From NCBI GenBank assembly GCA_963169325.1, contig CAUJEY010000132.1, positions 1 through 64,000 on the forward strand: a stretch of 64,000 bases of DNA, written 5' to 3'. A model generated the notes under the pieces. The model made no database searches. It saw only the letters and a list, made by a program, of their open reading frames with translations, and was not told the origin of the DNA. This document shows, piece after piece, positions 54,858 through 63,996 of this stretch; the stretch's first letter is position 1, and every line of letters starts with the position of its first letter. The DNA comes from Bacteroidota bacterium. GTDB taxonomy: Bacteria > Bacteroidota > Bacteroidia > Chitinophagales > Saprospiraceae. The position numbers were made by a program, and so were the translations under genes.

Positions 54858-55718
54858 ATGATCAAAAGAAAAATGATGAAAAACATTCTCTTTTTGGCTG
54901 TCTTTACATCCGGTATGCTCCTGTCGGGCTGCACCGAAGAATTGATATACATCAACCCTGCCGGCGGCCCGACGGACCCCGTTGACCCGGGCATCACCAC
55001 CCGCAATGTGCTGGTGGAGGAACTCACCGGCGTCCGGTGCCCCAACTGCCCGGAAGGTACCGCTACCCTGGTTGACCTGGGCCAAACCCTTGGCGAAAAA
55101 CTAATCGTTGTGAGCGTCCACGCGGCGATCGGCTACGACAGCCCCTACCCCGAAAGCAAATACGACTTCCGTACGGCGGATGGAACCGAAATGGCTAATT
55201 TTATCGGCTCTCCCATCGGGTTCCCCTCTGCCTCCGTCAACCGCCGGATTGTGCCACCGGATTCGGATCCTTTTTTACCGCGCACCAAGTGGGCGGGCAT
55301 CATCGAGGAGGACCTGGCGGAAGCGCCGCAAATCGGCATTCAGTTAAAAACCGCCTTTAACGCTGCTACCCGCAAATTGGACGTTACGGCCGATCTGCTG
55401 CCGCTGGTCGATTTAAACGGCGAACACCGCCTTACTGTGCTGATCACTGAGGACAGTATTGTGGATTACCAGAAAGTAGACCTTGTAAAAGTGTCCGACT
55501 ATATACACCGCCACGTATTGCGCGATGCACTCTCCCAAGCCACCGGCGACGTGATCAGCGAGCCGCTTGTTGTCGACGCTACCATCAAAAAGACGTTTTC
55601 CATCACGCTGCCGGCCGCATGGAAGGCCGAACATTGCAGCGTGGTAGCTTTCGTACACCACGGTACCACACCGGATAAGGAAGTGCTGCAAGTGGTGGAG
55701 GAGCATGTCGTTAAATAG
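54858..55718 (+). CDS. Omp28-related lipoprotein
   Basis: A 286-residue lipoprotein with signal peptide and lipobox LLSGC (Cys about residue 25), then the Omp28 N-terminal thioredoxin-like segment VLVEELTGVRCPNCPEGTATL with a CxxC pair, and a beta-rich C-terminal half. Omp28 family proteins are outer-membrane-associated; the redox role of the CxxC is not established. M6 and M7 are alternative starts within the signal peptide. Likely co-transcribed with the DUF6029 gene. Confidence 0.88.
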   Translation: MIKRKMMKNILFLAVFTSGMLLSGCTEELIYINPAGGPTDPVDPGITTRNVLVEELTGVRCPNCPEGTATLVDLGQTLGEKLIVVSVHAAIGYDSPYPESKYDFRTADGTEMANFIGSPIGFPSASVNRRIVPPDSDPFLPRTKWAGIIEEDLAEAPQIGIQLKTAFNAATRKLDVTADLLPLVDLNGEHRLTVLITEDSIVDYQKVDLVKVSDYIHRHVLRDALSQATGDVISEPLVVDATIKKTFSITLPAAWKAEHCSVVAFVHHGTTPDKEVLQVVEEHVVK

Positions 55719-55785
55719 CTGTTAGCGTTTAATCCACACCCACCCAAAAAACGCCCTATCGTCAACATTCAACCACCACATTATT

Positions 55786-56964
55786 ATGTTCAACCTGACT
55801 GAAGAACATCTGGCCGTAAGAGAAGCGGCCCGCCAGTTTGCCCAAACTGAATTAAAACCCGGCGTCATCGAACGCGACACCAAAATGCAATACCCCTACG
55901 AACAGGTACGGAAAATGGGCGAGCTCGGCTTTCTGGGCATGATGGTGCCGCCCGAATACGGCGGCGGCGGCATGGATACGCTGTCCTATGTGCTCGCCAT
56001 GGAGGAAATCAGCAAAGTCGACAGCTCCTGCTCGGTCATCATGTCCGTAAATAACTCCCTGGTTTGCTGGGGTATTCTGGAATACGGCAACGAAGCGCAA
56101 AAACAAAAATACCTGCCGCTGCTGGCCTCCGGCGAATGGATCGGCTCCTTTTGCCTGTCCGAACCCGAAGCCGGCTCCGACGCCACAAGCCAGCGCACCA
56201 CGGCCGTGGACATGGGCGATCACTACCTGCTGAACGGCACCAAAAACTGGATCACCAACGGCGGCACGTCCAAACTGCACCTCGTCGTCGCGCAGACCAA
56301 CCCGGAAAAAGGCCACCGCGGTATCAATGTCTTTATCGTGGAAACATCCTGGCCCGGCGTGGTCATCGGCGCCAAGGAAGACAAACTCGGCATCCGCGCC
56401 TCCGATACCCACACCATCATGTACAACGACGTGAAAGTGCCCAAGGAAAACCGCATCGGAGACGACGGTTTCGGCTTCAAATTCGCCATGCAAACCCTGT
56501 CGGGCGGCCGTATCGGCATTGCTTCGCAGGCACTCGGCATCGCAGCCGGCGCTTATGAGTTATCTGTGGCCTACTCCAAAGAGCGGGAGGCTTTTGGCAA
56601 ACCCATCAGCCAGCACCAGGCTATCGCCTTCAAATTGGCCGATATGGCCACCGAAATAGAAGCGGCCCGCCTGATGGTGTACCGGTCTGCCGTGATGAAA
56701 GACCAGGGGCTTGATTATACCGCGGCCTCGGCCATGGCCAAGCTCTTCGCATCCGAAGTAGCCATGCGTCACACCGTGGAAGCAGTGCAAATACACGGCG
56801 GCTACGGCTTCGTCAAAGAATATCACGTGGAGCGCCTGATGCGCGACGCCAAGATCACCCAGATTTACGAAGGTACCTCGGAGATACAACGGATCGTCAT
56901 TTCACGCAATCTGTTGAACGGAGAGTTGTATTTGCCGATGCCGGCGATGGTGGAGCAGGTGTAA
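55786..56964 (+). CDS. Acyl-CoA dehydrogenase
   Basis: FAD-dependent alpha,beta-dehydrogenation of acyl-CoA in fatty-acid or branched-chain oxidation. The 392-residue protein is of standard length, with the signatures FCLSEPEAGSDATSQRTTA and QIYEGTSEIQRIVISR, the latter carrying the active-site Glu typical of short-chain enzymes. FAD-contact segments KNWITNGG and IHGGYGFVKEY are present. Chain-length preference is not determinable. Cytosolic. Confidence 0.94.
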   Translation: MFNLTEEHLAVREAARQFAQTELKPGVIERDTKMQYPYEQVRKMGELGFLGMMVPPEYGGGGMDTLSYVLAMEEISKVDSSCSVIMSVNNSLVCWGILEYGNEAQKQKYLPLLASGEWIGSFCLSEPEAGSDATSQRTTAVDMGDHYLLNGTKNWITNGGTSKLHLVVAQTNPEKGHRGINVFIVETSWPGVVIGAKEDKLGIRASDTHTIMYNDVKVPKENRIGDDGFGFKFAMQTLSGGRIGIASQALGIAAGAYELSVAYSKEREAFGKPISQHQAIAFKLADMATEIEAARLMVYRSAVMKDQGLDYTAASAMAKLFASEVAMRHTVEAVQIHGGYGFVKEYHVERLMRDAKITQIYEGTSEIQRIVISRNLLNGELYLPMPAMVEQV

Positions 56965-57013
56965 TTTGCGCTGTTGTGTCAAAAGTCTGTCCAGATAAGA
57001 CCTTACCCAACAC

Positions 57014-58135
57014 TCACTCCACCTCCCACCAACCCTTCAACCTCTTCCTGATTCCCTCTACGAACCTCGACATAGTGCTCTGCGCCGAGAGTGTCATATC
57101 CGGCGTTGCATCCGGATTTCGTTCGTAGCGGCCCACCGGAAGGGCATAAAAGGTGGATTTGCCATTGGCTTTTTTCTCCACATAGCGCCACACGGGTATG
57201 TAGCCGCAGCCGCTCACTTCGGCATACGGCACGCCTTTGCGATGCACCAAATCTACCTGAAACAGAATACCGCCGTCGGTGCCGGGTTTCTGCTGGTTGG
57301 AGATAAAGTTGCCGAGCGAATAAACGACCAGCGCCTGCTTGTTCGAGCCATCGGGCAGTGTGGCCGTTTCGGTGCGGATAGGCTGCACGACGTGCGGGTG
57401 TGCTCCAATGATCATGTCGGCGCCATGGCGGATCAGAAAATTGGCTTGCCGGCGTTGTTCGGCATTTTCTTCGAGTTGATATTCCAGGCCCCAATGCATC
57501 ACCACGATGATAAAATGTGGCTTGCGGGCGCGGGCTTCGGCCAGGTCTTTGGCGATTTGTACCGTGTCGATCAGGTTTACGATGGTGGGCGCCTGGGTGG
57601 GTACGCCGTTGGTCCCGTAGGTATAGTTGAGCAGGGCTAATTTGAAACCCTCTTTGTACACCATAAGCGGGTAAAAGGCATCGCGGTCGCGCTGGTTTTT
57701 GAAAGTGCCAGTTTGCTGAAAACCCAATTCGCGCAGGGTTTCAATCGTTTTTATCAGGCCCGCGCCGCGGCTGTCGTTGGAGTGGTTGTTGGCCGTCACC
57801 AGGATATCGAAACCGGCATCTTTGAGGGCGTCTGCGAGGGCGTCGGGGCTGCGAAACATCGGATAACCATTGTAGGGCGCCTTGCCGGGTAGGGTCAGTT
57901 CGAGGTTGCCGATAGCCAGGTCGGCGCCTTCCAGGATGGGTTTTACATATTGGAAGCAGGGGCGGTAGTCGTATTTCCCGGGACTTACCTCGGCGCTTTT
58001 GATTTGTGGCAAATGGCCCATTATATCGCCGGCAAAAATCAGGCGCAGCGTATCCGTTTGGGCGTTAACGGAAATGATAAATGAAGAATGGTAAATGATA
58101 AATAACAGGGTTACGGGCAAAAAACGCTGCGGCAT
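57014..58135 (-). CDS. CapA family protein (poly-gamma-glutamate-type metallophosphatase fold)
   Basis: A 373-residue exported protein of the CapA (PGA_cap) family. The metallophosphoesterase-like motifs are FAGDIMGH near 35, ANNHSNDSRGAGL near 120, VMHWGLEY, and GAHPHVVQPIR near 235. Members are linked to capsule or poly-gamma-glutamate anchoring, but no capB/C is adjacent. The signal peptide (PVTLLFIIYHSSFIISVNAQ) is encoded partly by an ATTTATC-type heptamer repeat. Transcribed away from the DUF4230 gene. Confidence 0.88.
   Translation of the reverse strand: MPQRFLPVTLLFIIYHSSFIISVNAQTDTLRLIFAGDIMGHLPQIKSAEVSPGKYDYRPCFQYVKPILEGADLAIGNLELTLPGKAPYNGYPMFRSPDALADALKDAGFDILVTANNHSNDSRGAGLIKTIETLRELGFQQTGTFKNQRDRDAFYPLMVYKEGFKLALLNYTYGTNGVPTQAPTIVNLIDTVQIAKDLAEARARKPHFIIVVMHWGLEYQLEENAEQRRQANFLIRHGADMIIGAHPHVVQPIRTETATLPDGSNKQALVVYSLGNFISNQQKPGTDGGILFQVDLVHRKGVPYAEVSGCGYIPVWRYVEKKANGKSTFYALPVGRYERNPDATPDMTLSAQSTMSRFVEGIRKRLKGWWEVE
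58069..58103 (-). repeat. Heptamer repeat (ATTTATC/ATTTACC) inside the CapA signal peptide
   Basis: Five degenerate heptamers, two of them exactly ATTTATC, encode FIIYHSSFI within the signal peptide; related to the ATTCATC run in mnmE. Confidence 0.75.
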
Positions 58136-58153
58136 AGAGCAAAAACTTTAGCG

Positions 58154-58161
58154 TAAAGGTA
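58154..58161 (-). promoter_or_regulatory. Possible -7 element of capA-like gene (TACCTTTA)
   Basis: The minus strand reads TACCTTTA, one mismatch from TAnnTTTG, 19 bp upstream of the ATG. Confidence 0.35.
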
Positions 58162-58215
58162 GGTCGTCATCTGCTTTGTCCGATTTTTTTCTTCACCACA
58201 GCGGCGGCGTATGTT

Positions 58216-58223
58216 TAACTTTG
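58216..58223 (+). promoter_or_regulatory. -7 promoter element (TAACTTTG) that decides the DUF4230 start
   Basis: Exact TAnnTTTG match lying inside the first codons of the ORF-track call (58211). A transcript starting near 58230 would lack that ATG, so the downstream ATG at 58247 is preferred. Confidence 0.5.
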
Positions 58224-58246
58224 AGTCTTCAATGCAATCGCAACCC

Positions 58247-58846
58247 ATGTTAAAACGATTAATACTTATCGGCGTTATTGCCCTCGCTTTTATCCTGGGC
58301 GTTTGGCTGGCCTACCGGTATTTTGCGCCCTCATCCAAGCCCGTGGAAAGCGCCACCGTGTTACTGGAAAAAATCCGGCAAGTCATAAAACTGACCACCG
58401 TGGAAGGCGAATTTTCGGAAATTTACAGCTACAGCGAATATTCGGGGTACTTCACCTGGCTATGGGACAAAAAAGCGCTCGTGCGGGTAAACGCCACGGT
58501 AGCCGCCGGTTACGACCTCAGCACGCTGAAAATAGAAGCCGACTCCAGCACACATACCCTGCGCATCGGGCCGCTGCCCGAACCGCAAATCCTGAGCATC
58601 GACCATACACTGGCCTATTACGACGTGTCGACGGGGGTGTTCAACAGTTTTGCGCCCGAAGATTACAACCGGATGAACCAGCGCGCCAAAGACCTGATCC
58701 GGGAACAAGCCCTGAAAAGCAACCTGCTCCCTTCTGCCAAAGAACAGGGCGATAAAATATTCGACATGATCCGTTTTATGGCAGAAAGCACGGGCTGGCA
58801 GGTTGTTATTTTGCCGGGAACGGCGCCCGAGCCATCTAAGGGCTAG
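58247..58846 (+). CDS. DUF4230 family membrane-anchored protein
   Basis: A 199-residue protein from ATG 58247 (MLKRLILIGVIALAFILGVWLAYRYF), giving a single N-terminal transmembrane anchor followed by an extracytoplasmic domain with the DUF4230 pattern: LEKIRQVIKLTTVEGEFSEIYSY, WDKKALVRVNATVAAGYDLS, and LPEPQILSIDHTLAYYD. The function is unknown. The longer start at 58211 overlaps a -7 promoter element. It is followed by a small secreted protein 33 bp away. Confidence 0.82.
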   Translation: MLKRLILIGVIALAFILGVWLAYRYFAPSSKPVESATVLLEKIRQVIKLTTVEGEFSEIYSYSEYSGYFTWLWDKKALVRVNATVAAGYDLSTLKIEADSSTHTLRIGPLPEPQILSIDHTLAYYDVSTGVFNSFAPEDYNRMNQRAKDLIREQALKSNLLPSAKEQGDKIFDMIRFMAESTGWQVVILPGTAPEPSKG

Positions 58847-58879
58847 TTTTCATTTGATCAAAATAAATATTCATACACC

Positions 58880-59335
58880 ATGAAACAGATTTTTTTGCTG
58901 CCTTTTCTTTTTGTCGGAATAATGGCTGTTACGGCTCAATCGACCACAGCCGGCGCACCGGCCAATCCGGCTACCGGCAACGTTGCCGACCCTGCCCGTG
59001 AATCCGCAGGCCGTTTGGCTGCCAAATACAAGTTGAATGCCGCACAAACGCAAAAAATGCACACCATTCAGACCCGGAAACAGCGGAATCTCGCTGAAAT
59101 CGAGGTGTTTAAAAGTAGTAATCCGGCCCTATACCGGGCCAAACTAGAAAGTATTCAAAAAGGCACGCAAAGCAGCATTCGCCGGCTGTTGAAAACGAAG
59201 GAGCAGCAGACGTTGTTCCAAAAAAACCAGGCAGAGCAACGCCGGCTGCGTCAGGCCAAACGGGAAGAAATGAGTGCTCAGGGTGCTTCGAGAGAAGCCA
59301 TTGAGGCGGCGGTTTTGGAAATTTATGTAGAATAA
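58880..59335 (+). CDS. Small secreted helical protein
   Basis: A 151-residue exported protein with a clear signal peptide (MKQIFLLPFLFVGIMAVTAQ), an Ala/Pro/Thr-rich linker and a long basic, Gln-rich helical part (LNAAQTQKMHTIQTRKQRNL, RRLLKTKEQQTLFQKNQAEQRRLRQAKREEM). The pattern is reminiscent of Spy/CpxP-like periplasmic chaperone helices, but I see no LTxxQ repeat pair, so this is only a resemblance. Likely co-transcribed with the DUF4230 gene. Confidence 0.6.
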   Translation: MKQIFLLPFLFVGIMAVTAQSTTAGAPANPATGNVADPARESAGRLAAKYKLNAAQTQKMHTIQTRKQRNLAEIEVFKSSNPALYRAKLESIQKGTQSSIRRLLKTKEQQTLFQKNQAEQRRLRQAKREEMSAQGASREAIEAAVLEIYVE

Positions 59336-59464
59336 GGGTCAAAACTGCCGCCCGAACGATAGTTTTGGTAATTAATGAAAACTTCATTGGCGTATTTCAA
59401 CGGGCTGCCTAACTTGCGTCGATTCTGTCAACCCTAATGTTGGACGTTATTTACCGGTACGCTT

Positions 59465-59947
59465 ATGCTCATTTTCGCAGTGCGGCTTATAGTCGAGGAG
59501 GATGGAAAAATGCTTTTTTTGCGGCAAACGAAAAAGAACGGCGGGCGCTATTCTCTGATTGGAGGCAATGTGGAAGAAAACGAGTTTGCCCGCGAAGCCC
59601 TGGCGCGTGAAGCCAGAGAGGAAGCCGGTATCCACGTCGAGCCGGTCGATTTGCGGCTGATCCACGTGTTGCATCGCCATAAACTGAAGAAGGACGAAAC
59701 GCTCCTGGTTTTGTACTTCAAAGCTTACCGGTTTGAGGGCGAACCCGAATCGCTGGAACCTAAAAAGTTTAAAGATGTGAAATGGTTGCCGGTAAGAAGT
59801 CTGCCCGAGGAGGTCTCCAAAGCAACAAAACATGTGCTGGAGGGTATTCAGCGCGGTGAGATTTATTCAGAGTTTCCGGCGCGTAATAAAGTATTGGCCT
59901 TTTGGGAGCAGTTTGGCGACCGTTGGGCCGGATTTTCTGATTTTTGA
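59465..59947 (+). CDS. NUDIX hydrolase
   Basis: A 160-residue NUDIX-fold pyrophosphohydrolase. The complete Nudix box G-x5-E-x7-REUxEExGU is readable in GGNVEENEFAREALAREAREEAGI (residues ~33-56), preceded by a strand LFLRQTKKNGGRYSLIGG. The substrate (nucleotide, nucleotide sugar or other) cannot be assigned. No signal peptide. Confidence 0.9.
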   Translation: MLIFAVRLIVEEDGKMLFLRQTKKNGGRYSLIGGNVEENEFAREALAREAREEAGIHVEPVDLRLIHVLHRHKLKKDETLLVLYFKAYRFEGEPESLEPKKFKDVKWLPVRSLPEEVSKATKHVLEGIQRGEIYSEFPARNKVLAFWEQFGDRWAGFSDF

Positions 59948-59984
59948 TAGCTGGCTGACATTTCTCCAAAAAAAGATTTTCGGG

Positions 59985-60016
59985 TTGCCGGTTTTACTTT
60001 TTTTTCCTTATTTTTG
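59985..60016 (+). promoter_or_regulatory. Complete Bacteroidota promoter (TTG-N21-TATTTTTG)
   Basis: TTG (59985-59987) and TATTTTTG (60009-60016) are separated by 21 bases, fitting the primary sigma consensus TTG-N19-21-TAnnTTTG. Predicted start near 60023. Confidence 0.6.
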
Positions 60017-60022
60017 CCTGCG

Positions 60023-60423
60023 TTACGTTTAATCCTGGTGCTGATTTATTCCGATTACAGTTTTACAAACACTACATCCCATGAGCAGATTTACCGATGC
60101 CCTTAGCAGGCTGTGTTCTTCGGCGTACTTTCCTGATTTTTCCCTTTTTCCAATACGGCTTTATTTCCGGCTGCGTGAAAACATCACGTTCAGTCCGGCT
60201 TTTTTGCGTGTTGGCGGCACAGACCGCCTCCAGCGCAGGGGTTACTGATATTCTGGCATCCCCATCAAGCCAACGGCGCCCACCCGATGTTGACGGAACA
60301 TTTCTCTTCGTTTTGATTGAGTTGAAAAGGTTGCGTTTTCCGGGCGTTGTATTCCTATTCAGATGTCTTATGCTTCATAGGCGAGAACCCCGGTTCCGAA
60401 ACGTCGGAGCCGGGTATTTTTTT
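60023..60423 (+). ncRNA. Possible ~400-nt transcript without a clear gene (candidate small RNA)
   Basis: A region bounded by a full promoter and a strong terminator. The only start-codon ORF is 55 codons (60081-60248, MSRFTDALSRLC...) with no recognisable features. I compared it by eye with remembered conserved cores of tmRNA, RNase P RNA and SRP RNA and found no match. It may be an sRNA or a short unrecognised protein gene. Confidence 0.35.
60389..60423 (+). terminator. Intrinsic terminator
   Basis: Stem CCCGGTTCCGA/TCGGAGCCGGG (11 bp, one G-T pair), followed by TATTTTTTT on the plus strand. Confidence 0.8.
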
Positions 60424-60442
60424 GCCCAAAATGATCACCCCC

Positions 60443-60697
60443 TTACTTCGGGGCATACCAAAAAGGCACTACGCCGTAGGTGCTGAGTGAATCGGCATTT
60501 TTTTCGGACGGAACCTGAATCATCAGTACATTTTTACCTTGCCGGAATTGCCCGGTGGGCAGATAAGTCAACAGCCCCCTGGTGTTTTGTATAGGGTGTT
60601 GGTGGAATATCCATTCCGCCGGCGCATACGTCGAATCATTGACCGAAATTTGAAAAAACCGGGAAAAACATTCGAGGTGCGTACTGTCGGTTAAATG
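60443..60697 (-). pseudogene. C-terminal remnant of an unidentified protein
   Basis: A minus-strand frame without a start codon reads HLTDSTHLECFSRFFQISVN, then WIFHQHPIQNTRGLLTYLPT, GQFRQGKNVLMIQVPSEKN and YGVVPFWYAPK-stop. It is clearly protein-like (85 codons) and resembles the C-terminus of an uncharacterised Bacteroidota membrane/secreted family. The frame is closed by TGA a few codons upstream. A different short ORF (MINLPEQERQTELQELAAI) begins there in another frame, compatible with frameshift or truncation. Not in the ORF track because it has no ATG. Confidence 0.55.
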
Positions 60698-60861
60698 GCT
60701 GCCAGCTCCTGCAATTCGGTCTGGCGTTCTTGTTCAGGCAGGTTTATCATAAATTAGCCGAAATTTGCGCCGCAAAGTATTTACAAACAAACAGAGGGAG
60801 CCGGATTTATGAAATAATAGTTCTGAAAATCCTGGCAAACCTGTTGATCCTGTCCAGAAAA

Positions 60862-62370
<1,509 letters not shown>

Positions 62371-62501
62371 GCCCTGTACTGCACGAACATCCATACATAT
62401 TAAATTGAAAAAAATGTATCGATAGCATGGCCTCATAATATGCAAAACAAAAAGTTGCAGTACTTTTCACCAGACTTTTACAAAAAAATATTCTGTGTGA
62501 A

Positions 62502-63056
62502 ATGGAATTACAACTGATCCGTCAAAAAATATATGAGGTTCGGGGCCAGAAGGTGATGCTCGATTTTGATTTGGCAGCACTTTATGAAGTGGAAACCCGC
62601 GCGCTAAAACAGGCGGTGCGGCGGAATCTAGAGCGATTTCCTGAAGATTTTATGTTTGAATTGGATGAAACCGAAGTGCACAAGCTGGTATCACAAATTG
62701 TGATACCATCGAAAAGCTACTTTGGAGGAGCCTTACCTTTTGCTTTCACAGAACAGGGTGTGGCAATGCTTTCCGGTATTTTAAAAAGCAGGAAGGCCAT
62801 TCAGGTCAACATAGCCATCATGCGCGCTTTTGTCGAGTTTCGCCGATACGCCCTCACCTACACCGAACTGGCACAAAAAATAACCGAACTGGAAACAAAA
62901 TTCGAGCACGAATTCGCCGATGTGCATGAAGTACTCCGGTGGCTGGGCGAAGAAAATCAGGCCAGGGCTGATGATATAACTGCGCTGCAAACGGAAAACC
63001 CGCGGGTTGATGCGTGGGAAAATCGCCCGCGCATCGGGTTTAAAAAAGAACCGTAA
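62502..63056 (+). CDS. ORF6N domain protein
   Basis: A 184-residue protein with an N-terminal ORF6N domain (IRQKIYEVRGQKVMLDFDLAALYEVETRALKQAVRRNLERFPEDFMFEL, then PFAFTEQGVAMLSGILKSRKA), a DNA-binding-type module common in phage and phage-derived genes. The C-terminal half is a charged coiled coil (ELAQKITELETKFEHEFADV). Cytosolic. Probably a horizontally acquired regulator or an anti-phage/phage-derived gene; no other phage genes are visible nearby. Confidence 0.85.
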   Translation: MELQLIRQKIYEVRGQKVMLDFDLAALYEVETRALKQAVRRNLERFPEDFMFELDETEVHKLVSQIVIPSKSYFGGALPFAFTEQGVAMLSGILKSRKAIQVNIAIMRAFVEFRRYALTYTELAQKITELETKFEHEFADVHEVLRWLGEENQARADDITALQTENPRVDAWENRPRIGFKKEP

Positions 63057-63062
63057 CGAACT

Positions 63063-63140
63063 GTTGCAAAAAATGCAACTGTTCCGAAATACCGAATAGT
63101 TGGAACCTTCACCCCTGGCAGTCGTTGCATTTTTTGCAAC
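63063..63140. repeat. Inverted repeat GTTGCAAAAAATGCAAC after the ORF6N gene
   Basis: Perfect 17-bp arms (63063-63079 and 63124-63140); each arm also carries a GTTGCA/TGCAAC inner palindrome. It lies just past the ORF6N stop codon. Possible terminator or protein-binding site. Confidence 0.6.
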
Positions 63141-63260
63141 AACTGCACCTAGAAAACGGGGGGGGAAGTGTAAAGGAATACTTGACAGTTCCCGGCACAA
63201 CAAAGCATTTGCCACCTACTTACCCAAGCCCCCCTCCCTGTCCATCTCCGCACGCCCGCG

Positions 63261-63276
63261 TGTACGAAAACGAACA
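63261..63276 (+). promoter_or_regulatory. Imperfect palindrome TGTACG-AAAA-CGAACA (second copy)
   Basis: Same element as at 21618-21633, 70 bp before a -24/-12-like element in front of the second FtsX-type permease. Confidence 0.65.
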
Positions 63277-63298
63277 TGCGGGCCTCGCAAACCAATTC

Positions 63299-63311
63299 CA
63301 AATATTTGATT
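63299..63311 (-). promoter_or_regulatory. IHF-like motif (second copy)
   Basis: The minus strand reads AATCAAATATTTG, matching WATCAANNNNTTR, 32 bp before the -24 GG, identical spacing to the first copy. Confidence 0.5.
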
Positions 63312-63329
63312 TTCAGCGCCATATCCGGA

Positions 63330-63344
63330 TGGCATGGCAATTGG
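63330..63344 (+). promoter_or_regulatory. -24/-12-like element TGGCATGGCAATTGG
   Basis: Identical to the first copy except the final base: the -12 GC is GG here, so it may be a weaker sigma-54 promoter. The ORF-track start of the next gene falls inside this element and is rejected. Confidence 0.5.
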
Positions 63345-63381
63345 AGCAGCCGGGAGACACGCCAGTCTTAATTCTTCCGCT

Positions 63382-63996
63382 ATGCTGAAAAACTTCTTCA
63401 CCCTCAGTTTCCGACGGCTCTGGAAAATGCGCAGCTATTCGATCATCAACATCGGCAGAATGGCCGTAGCCATCGCCGGCGGACTGCTGCTTTTTAGCCA
63501 TATTCAGCACGAACGAAGTTTCGATACTTGGCATACCAATGCCGGTCGTATCTACCGGCTGAACATCGGAAGTTTTGACAACGATGCCCGCAGCGCCGTG
63601 TCGTCGGGTGCAATGGCCCCGGCTTTTGCGGGCGATTTTCCAGAAATTGAACATTTTACGCGCTTCCGGCAATTTCCTTCGCTCGTGAAAAGCGGCGGTA
63701 CCCGGTTCTATGAAGACGGTTTTTATTACACCGATTCCACCGTTTTCGACGTATTTGATTTTAGATTGAAAGAAGGCAATCCGGCTTTGGCGCTGGCACA
63801 GCCCTTCAGCATTGTGCTGACCGAAGCAGCCGCCAAAAAATACTTCGGCGACCAACCGGCCATCGGGAAACAGTTGGAAATCGACAACCGGTTTTCGTTT
63901 CAGGTCACGGGTGTTTTAGCGCCCGTCCCCGAGAATTCTCATTTCAAATTTGATTTTTTAGCCTCCGTTTCTTCGCTGCGCCAGCACCCCGACTAG
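63382..63996 (+). CDS. FtsX/MacB-type ABC permease, N-terminal part ending at a stop
   Basis: From ATG 63382 (MLKNFFTLSFRRLWKMRSYS) the product shows the N-terminal helix and periplasmic MacB-like domain of the same family as the 21746 gene (SIINIGRMAVAIAGGLLLFSH, GRIYRLNIGSF, FDVFDFRLKEGNPALALAQPFSIVLTEAAAKKYFGDQPAIGKQL). It stops at TAG 63994-63996 after 204 residues, a quarter of normal length and before any FtsX domain. Either a truncated or disrupted gene, or a sequence error at the window end. Complete only in the sense that an in-frame stop is present. Confidence 0.75.
   Translation: MLKNFFTLSFRRLWKMRSYSIINIGRMAVAIAGGLLLFSHIQHERSFDTWHTNAGRIYRLNIGSFDNDARSAVSSGAMAPAFAGDFPEIEHFTRFRQFPSLVKSGGTRFYEDGFYYTDSTVFDVFDFRLKEGNPALALAQPFSIVLTEAAAKKYFGDQPAIGKQLEIDNRFSFQVTGVLAPVPENSHFKFDFLASVSSLRQHPD

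Noticed and set aside
60023-60423. Possible tmRNA, RNase P RNA or SRP RNA
   Set aside because: None of the conserved core sequences I know for these RNAs is visible; kept only as an unassigned transcript candidate.
60097-60486. 129-residue ORF in the orphan transcription unit
   Set aside because: Runs through the strong terminator hairpin and past it; no recognisable protein pattern.
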